From contig JAZNDW010000029.1 in assembly GCA_045588245.1 (NCBI GenBank), positions 1-64,000 on the forward strand: a stretch of 64,000 bases of DNA. The letters are read 5' to 3'. The notes beneath the pieces were generated by a model that saw only the letters and a list, made by a program, of their open reading frames with translations, ran no database searches and had not been told where the DNA came from. Both the position numbers and the translations under genes were made by a program. This document shows, one piece after another, positions 60,140 through 64,000 of this stretch; position 1 is the first letter of the stretch; each line of letters starts with the position of its first letter. Source of the DNA: DTU064 sp045588245. GTDB taxonomy: Bacteria > Bacillota > Clostridia > Oscillospirales > CAG-272.

Positions 60140-61036
60140 ATGAACGAATACATTTTAAGCTGCTGCTCAACGGCAGACCTCACGGCAGAACAGATCAAAA
60201 AGCTCGGACTTTCCTATCTGCCTTTCCACTTCTATCTTGACGGAAAAGAGTATCTTGACGATCTCGGCGCGTCCATTTCGAGCGAAGATTTCTATGCCGC
60301 TATGACAAACGGCGCCGACACAAAAACGTCGATGGTTGCCGTTGGCGAATACGTTGACTATTTTACAAAGATCCTTGCCGACGGCAAGGACGTTCTCCAC
60401 GTAACGCTGTCCTCGGGCATCTCGGGCTCACACCGCTCCGCGCTTGCGGCGGCGGACATCGTCCGTGCGGAATTTCCCGAAAGAAAGCTGATCATCGTTG
60501 ACTCGCTCGCAGCCTCCGCAGGCTACGGTCTGCTCATGGATGAGGCGGCGTCCCGCCGCGACAGCGGATACTCAATCGACGAGCTCGCAGCATGGATCGA
60601 GGAAAACAAGCTTTATTTCCATCATTGGTTTTTCTCCACAGACCTTACGTTCTACGTAAAGGGCGGCAGAATCTCCAAAGCCGCAGGCTTCTTTGGCGGC
60701 GTACTTAATATTTGTCCCCTCCTTTTTGTAGATAAAGAAGGTCATCTCGTCCCCCATTCCAAGATTCGCACGAAGGCACGCGTGATCGAAAAGATTGTTG
60801 AAAAAATGGTTGAGTGCGCAGAGGGCGGACTTGATTACAGCGGCAAGTGCTACATCAGCAATTCCGCGTGCATCGAGGATGCAAAAGCCGTTGCAGAGCG
60901 CGTCGAAGCGCGCTTCCCGAAGCTTAACGGCAAGGTCATAATCAACAATATCGGAACAACGATAGGAAGCCACACAGGCCCCGGCACCGTTGCCCTCTTC
61001 TTCGTTGGCAGCGACAGAAAAGACGTTACGGTATAA
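60140..61036 (+). CDS. fakB: DegV family fatty-acid-binding protein (FakB)
   Basis: 298 residues: DegV fold with N-terminal CCSTADLTAEQIKKLGLSYLP, and the acyl-binding part TLSSGISGSHRSALAAA, then KGGRISKAAGFFGGVLNI, as in FakB/DegV. Presents a fatty acid to FakA for phosphorylation. Start ATG 60140 with ACGGAG 6 bases upstream; the ATG at 60122, which overlaps the fakA stop, has no SD. A terminator follows at 61084-61120. Confidence 0.85.
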   Translation: MNEYILSCCSTADLTAEQIKKLGLSYLPFHFYLDGKEYLDDLGASISSEDFYAAMTNGADTKTSMVAVGEYVDYFTKILADGKDVLHVTLSSGISGSHRSALAAADIVRAEFPERKLIIVDSLAASAGYGLLMDEAASRRDSGYSIDELAAWIEENKLYFHHWFFSTDLTFYVKGGRISKAAGFFGGVLNICPLLFVDKEGHLVPHSKIRTKARVIEKIVEKMVECAEGGLDYSGKCYISNSACIEDAKAVAERVEARFPKLNGKVIINNIGTTIGSHTGPGTVALFFVGSDRKDVTV

Positions 61037-61083
61037 AACGTAACCTCATCAATACAACTTTTCATTTTCTTTTCTCCCAAAAT

Positions 61084-61120
61084 AAAAGCTCTCCCCGAAA
61101 GCGTCGGGGAGAGCTTTTTT
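61084..61120. terminator. Bidirectional terminator between fakB and tpiA
   Basis: AAAAGCTCTCCCCGA and TCGGGGAGAGCTTTT form a 15-bp stem with a T6 tail on the plus strand. Confidence 0.9.
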
Positions 61121-61144
61121 GTTAAATCTGCAGTAGATTAAACC

Positions 61145-61912
61145 TTACTGTGCTGCGTCGATGATGGCACCGAAAGCGTCTGCCTTGAGGGAAGCGCCGC
61201 CGATGAGGCCGCCGTCAACGTTTACCTTGGAAAGAAGCTCAGCGGCGTTCTTGTCGTTCATGGAACCGCCGTACTGGATCGTGAGAGCTTCTGCAGCGTC
61301 GCTATTGTAAAGACCTGCAACAACTTCGCGGATGAGGGCACAAACTTCCTCAGCCTGCTCGGGAGTAGCCGTCAGACCGGTACCGATAGCCCAAACGGGT
61401 TCGTACGCGATGATGACGTTCTTGAGCTCTTCTTCGGAAATGCCTGCAAGCGCGAGCTTAGTCTGCATGGAAACGATCTCGGAGGTGATGCCGCTCTGGC
61501 GTTCTTCGAGAACTTCGCCAACGCAAACGATAACCTTAAGACCTGCGGCAAGACCTGCCTTCGTGCGGAGGTTAACGGTCTCGTCTGTTTCACCGAAGTA
61601 CTGTCTTCTCTCGCTGTGACCAACGATAACGTAGTCAACGCCGCATTCAACGAGCATCTTCGCGGAGATCTCGCCGGTGTAAGCGCCGGATTCTTTGAAA
61701 TGTACGTTTTCGGCACCGATCTTCACGTTAGTGCCCTTTGCGGACTCAACAGCCGCGTGAATATCAACGTAAGGTACGCAAAGAACGACGTCGCAAGCTG
61801 TTTTGCCTGCAGCCTTTTCTGCGATCTCGGCAACGAGGACCTTCGTTTCGGAGGGAGTCTTGTTCATTTTCCAGTTACCCGCGATAACGGTGCGTCTTTT
61901 TGCTGTGTTCAT
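61145..61912 (-). CDS. tpiA: Triosephosphate isomerase
   Basis: Interconverts dihydroxyacetone phosphate and glyceraldehyde-3-phosphate. 255 residues. Catalytic residues visible: K in GNWKMNKT (about 13), H in VIVGHSERRQYFGE (about 99), E in IAYEPVWAIGTG (about 171), and the phosphate loop GGSMNDKN. Second gene of the leftward pgk-tpiA pair, 76 bases after pgk with a perfect hairpin in between. Confidence 0.97.
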   Translation of the reverse strand: MNTAKRRTVIAGNWKMNKTPSETKVLVAEIAEKAAGKTACDVVLCVPYVDIHAAVESAKGTNVKIGAENVHFKESGAYTGEISAKMLVECGVDYVIVGHSERRQYFGETDETVNLRTKAGLAAGLKVIVCVGEVLEERQSGITSEIVSMQTKLALAGISEEELKNVIIAYEPVWAIGTGLTATPEQAEEVCALIREVVAGLYNSDAAEALTIQYGGSMNDKNAAELLSKVNVDGGLIGGASLKADAFGAIIDAAQ

Positions 61913-61943
61913 AATTTTTTATTCTCCGATAAAAGTATTTGCG

Positions 61944-61973
61944 GTTTTCCCCGCCGAAGTCGGCGGGGAAAAC
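61944..61973 (-). promoter_or_regulatory. Intercistronic hairpin between pgk and tpiA
   Basis: GTTTTCCCCGCCGA and TCGGCGGGGAAAAC pair perfectly (14 bp). On the minus strand no T-run follows, so it probably marks mRNA processing or stability rather than termination. Confidence 0.6.
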
Positions 61974-61988
61974 GGGTGTGTGTTCTGA

Positions 61989-63290
61989 TTATTCTTTGTC
62001 GTTGAGGCAAGCGATGCCGGGAAGCTCAAGACCCTCGAGGAATTCAAGGGAGGCCCCGCCGCCGGTGGAGATGTGAGCCATCTTATGAGCGAAGCCGAGC
62101 TTTTCAACAGCAGCCGCGGAGTCGCCGCCGCCGATGATGGAGATAGCGCCGGATTCTGCAACAGCCTTTGCAACGCTTTCCGTACCGGAAGCGAAGTTAG
62201 CCCATTCGGAAACGCCCATAGGTCCGTTCCAAACAACGGTGCCTGCGCCTACAAGAGACTTAGCGTAAAGCTCCTGTGTCTTTTCGCCAATGTCAAGACC
62301 CATCCAGCCATCCGGAATGGCGTCGGAGTAAATGCGCATGTGAACGGAATCTTCCTTATACTCGCGAGCGATGATGTTGTCAACGGGGAGCAGGAACTGA
62401 ACGCCCTTTGCGTGAGCCTTTTCGATGAGGCTTGCAGCGAGCTCGAGCTTGTCGTCTTCGCAGATGGAAGTACCGATCGGCAGACCCTGTGCCCGGAAGA
62501 AGGTGTAAGCCATACCGCCGCCAATGATGAGGGTGGCTACCTTTTCGATGAGGTTGTTGATAACGCCGATCTTATCGGAAACCTTAGCGCCGCCGAGGAT
62601 AGCAACGAAGGGGCGCTTCGGATTTTCAAGAGCGGTACCCATAACGGAGATTTCCTTCTGGATGAGGTAACCGCAAACTGCAGGGAGGTAATCAGCAACG
62701 CCTGCTGTGGAAGCGTGAGCTCTGTGAGCGGTGCCGAAAGCATCGTTAACGTAAATGTCAGCCATGGAAGCAAGTTCACGAGCGAACTCGGGAACGTTCT
62801 TTTCTTCTTCAGCATGGAAGCGAACGTTTTCAAGAAGCATAACGTCGCCGTCATTGAGAGCAGCAGCCTTAGCCTTAGCGTCAGCGCCGACAACGTCGAA
62901 AGCCATAACGACGGGCTTGCCGAGGTATTCGGAGATGCGTGCAGCAACGGGAGCGAGGGAGAGCTTCTTAACGTCGCCCTTAGCCTTTTCGATCATAGCA
63001 GCAGCGGCAGCTTCGCGCTCGGATTCGGGAAGAGCGTCAACCTTAGCCTTTTCCTTTTTGGTGAGCTTGATCTCGGAGTTCATGACGTTGTGGGGTCTGC
63101 CGAGGTGAGAGCAGAGGATAACCTTTGCGCCATGGTCAGCGAGGTACTTGATGGTGGGCATTGCGCCAACGATGCGCTTGTCATCTGTGATGGTGGTGCC
63201 GTCCATGGGAACGTTGAAGTCGCAACGTGCGAGAACTCGCTTGCCGGATACGTTGATATCCTCAATTGTCTTCTTGTTGTAGTTAGCCAT
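61989..63290 (-). CDS. pgk: Phosphoglycerate kinase
   Basis: Makes ATP from 1,3-bisphosphoglycerate. 433 residues, longer than the usual 390-400. Seen: RVLARCDFNVPMDG (about 18-31), SHLGRPHN, the hinge/nucleotide region GGAKVSDKIGVINNL, and GGGDSAAAVEKLG near the C-terminus. The extra length is an insert of about 40 residues after HLGRP (about 68-107; rich in Lys/Glu/Ala, for example LPESEREAAAAAMIEKAKGD) before SLAPVA. Active-site residues are intact. Codon use suggests high expression. Upstream of tpiA. Confidence 0.97.
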   Translation of the reverse strand: MANYNKKTIEDINVSGKRVLARCDFNVPMDGTTITDDKRIVGAMPTIKYLADHGAKVILCSHLGRPHNVMNSEIKLTKKEKAKVDALPESEREAAAAAMIEKAKGDVKKLSLAPVAARISEYLGKPVVMAFDVVGADAKAKAAALNDGDVMLLENVRFHAEEEKNVPEFARELASMADIYVNDAFGTAHRAHASTAGVADYLPAVCGYLIQKEISVMGTALENPKRPFVAILGGAKVSDKIGVINNLIEKVATLIIGGGMAYTFFRAQGLPIGTSICEDDKLELAASLIEKAHAKGVQFLLPVDNIIAREYKEDSVHMRIYSDAIPDGWMGLDIGEKTQELYAKSLVGAGTVVWNGPMGVSEWANFASGTESVAKAVAESGAISIIGGGDSAAAVEKLGFAHKMAHISTGGGASLEFLEGLELPGIACLNDKE

Positions 63291-63464
63291 TTTCTGACTC
63301 CTTTATTTTGAATTTTGATTTTCATCATTTTGCGGTGCGCCAAGCGCGCACCAAAATTAGTATATCATATAAATGTAGCATTTACAAGATTTTTCCGTGC
63401 ATTTTATAACGTCAAACCGCACAAAAATGCGACAACATTATATATAGAAAATGTGTCCGTTTTG

Positions 63465-64000
63465 TCAGCGCAGAGTAAACCAAAGTATAACGGCGGCGCC
63501 GAGGATTATACGGTACACGCCAAAAGCGGAGAAGCTGTGTCTGCGAACGAAATCGACAAGGAATCTGATCGCAAAGAGGGAAACTGCGAACGCAACTGCG
63601 GACGCAACGGCGAGCAGAGCCCATTCTTCGCCCGAAACGGAAATGCCGTCAAGCAAAAGGAGCTTTACGCCCTTGAGGGCGGACGCTCCGAGCATCGTCG
63701 GGATAGCCATGAAGAAAGAAAATTCAGCCGCCGCCGTGCGGGAAACGCCGCAAAGCATCGCTCCGAGGATCGTCGAGCCCGAGCGCGACGTTCCGGGAAT
63801 GATGGCGAGCGTCTGGAACAAACCGACATAAAGTGCGGTCTTGTAATCTATGCCCTCAAGCTCGTTTATGCGGTAGCTTTTGCCGCGGCGCAAGCGCTCA
63901 ATGACGATGAAGGCAATGCCGTAAAGGATAAGCGTAGAGGCAACGGTCGCGGCGTTATAAAAGTGCTCGTTGAACCAATCGTCAAGGACGATGCCCGCAA
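63465..64000 (-). CDS. uppP: Undecaprenyl-diphosphatase UppP/BacA (5' end beyond window)
   Basis: Recycles undecaprenyl pyrophosphate for wall synthesis in the membrane. The C-terminal 178 residues are here: the frame stays open to the window edge (LILYGIAFIVIERLRRGKSY upstream of the first internal Met). The family motif PGTSRSGSTI is present, then LGAMLCGVSRTAAAEFSFFMAIP and the last helices to LWFTLR. The N-terminal part with the other catalytic Glu motif lies outside. The gap 63291-63464 to pgk shows no gene. Confidence 0.9.
   Translation of the reverse strand, partial: AGIVLDDWFNEHFYNAATVASTLILYGIAFIVIERLRRGKSYRINELEGIDYKTALYVGLFQTLAIIPGTSRSGSTILGAMLCGVSRTAAAEFSFFMAIPTMLGASALKGVKLLLLDGISVSGEEWALLAVASAVAFAVSLFAIRFLVDFVRRHSFSAFGVYRIILGAAVILWFTLR

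Overview
The window looks like a chromosomal segment of an uncultured gut Firmicute of class Clostridia. Evidence seen: low-GC Gram-positive style SD sequences and rho-independent terminators; the Bacillus-type gene order noc-soj-spo0J-serS with two perfect parS sites (so the left end is probably close to oriC); SpoVB-like and SPOCS-domain proteins; MecA; YloV/FakA with a DegV protein; and RsgI-type anti-sigma architecture. The carbohydrate genes (GH112 galacto-N-biose/lacto-N-biose phosphorylase, lactaldehyde reductase, GH2, two GH51 arabinofuranosidases, a large sugar-ABC operon) suit life on host and plant glycans. No rRNA, CRISPR array, IS element or prophage was seen. The genus cannot be named from the sequence alone.

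Layout. 0-5.4 kb: serS, spo0J, soj and noc, all leftward, with two parS sites at the outer ends of a diverged inverted repeat; related repeat copies lie in the first 400 bases. 5.5-13.9 kb: GH112 phosphorylase, CCA-adding enzyme, MATE transporter behind a structured leader, a small AT-rich island with a broken lipoprotein gene, tRNA-Cys, and a SpoVB-like flippase. 14.2-20.7 kb: gdhA, nifS-nifU divergent from a Cys-rich HxlR regulator, a ROK kinase, and a GH2 glycosidase. 20.8-24.4 kb: a heterodimeric ABC exporter. 24.6-31.8 kb: two small divergent HTH modules with palindromic operators, fucO, the uncharacterised NifU-like/GGGtGRT pair, a SPOCS protein, and two SLOG-fold proteins.

32-50.2 kb is the most interesting part. 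A seven-gene operon encodes a very large solute-binding protein carrying two carbohydrate-binding-like domains and a zinc ribbon, four ABC permeases, a membrane-anchored beta-propeller/YIP1 protein, and a 1,244-residue DUF5696 protein. It has no ATPase. Two GH51 arabinofuranosidases follow. A shared palindrome, TGTGCA-N3-TGCACA, occurs upstream of the operon and just after a consensus promoter for the first GH51 gene, so they probably form one arabinose-glycan regulon.

50.2-64 kb: a rhomboid-like membrane protein, mecA, a membrane protein, a Xer recombinase, pgsA, an ECF sigma/RsgI-PepSY pair, a phosphoribosyltransferase, a second ECF sigma/zinc anti-sigma pair running into fakA-fakB, the glycolytic genes tpiA and pgk, and the 3' part of uppP, which is cut by the window edge.
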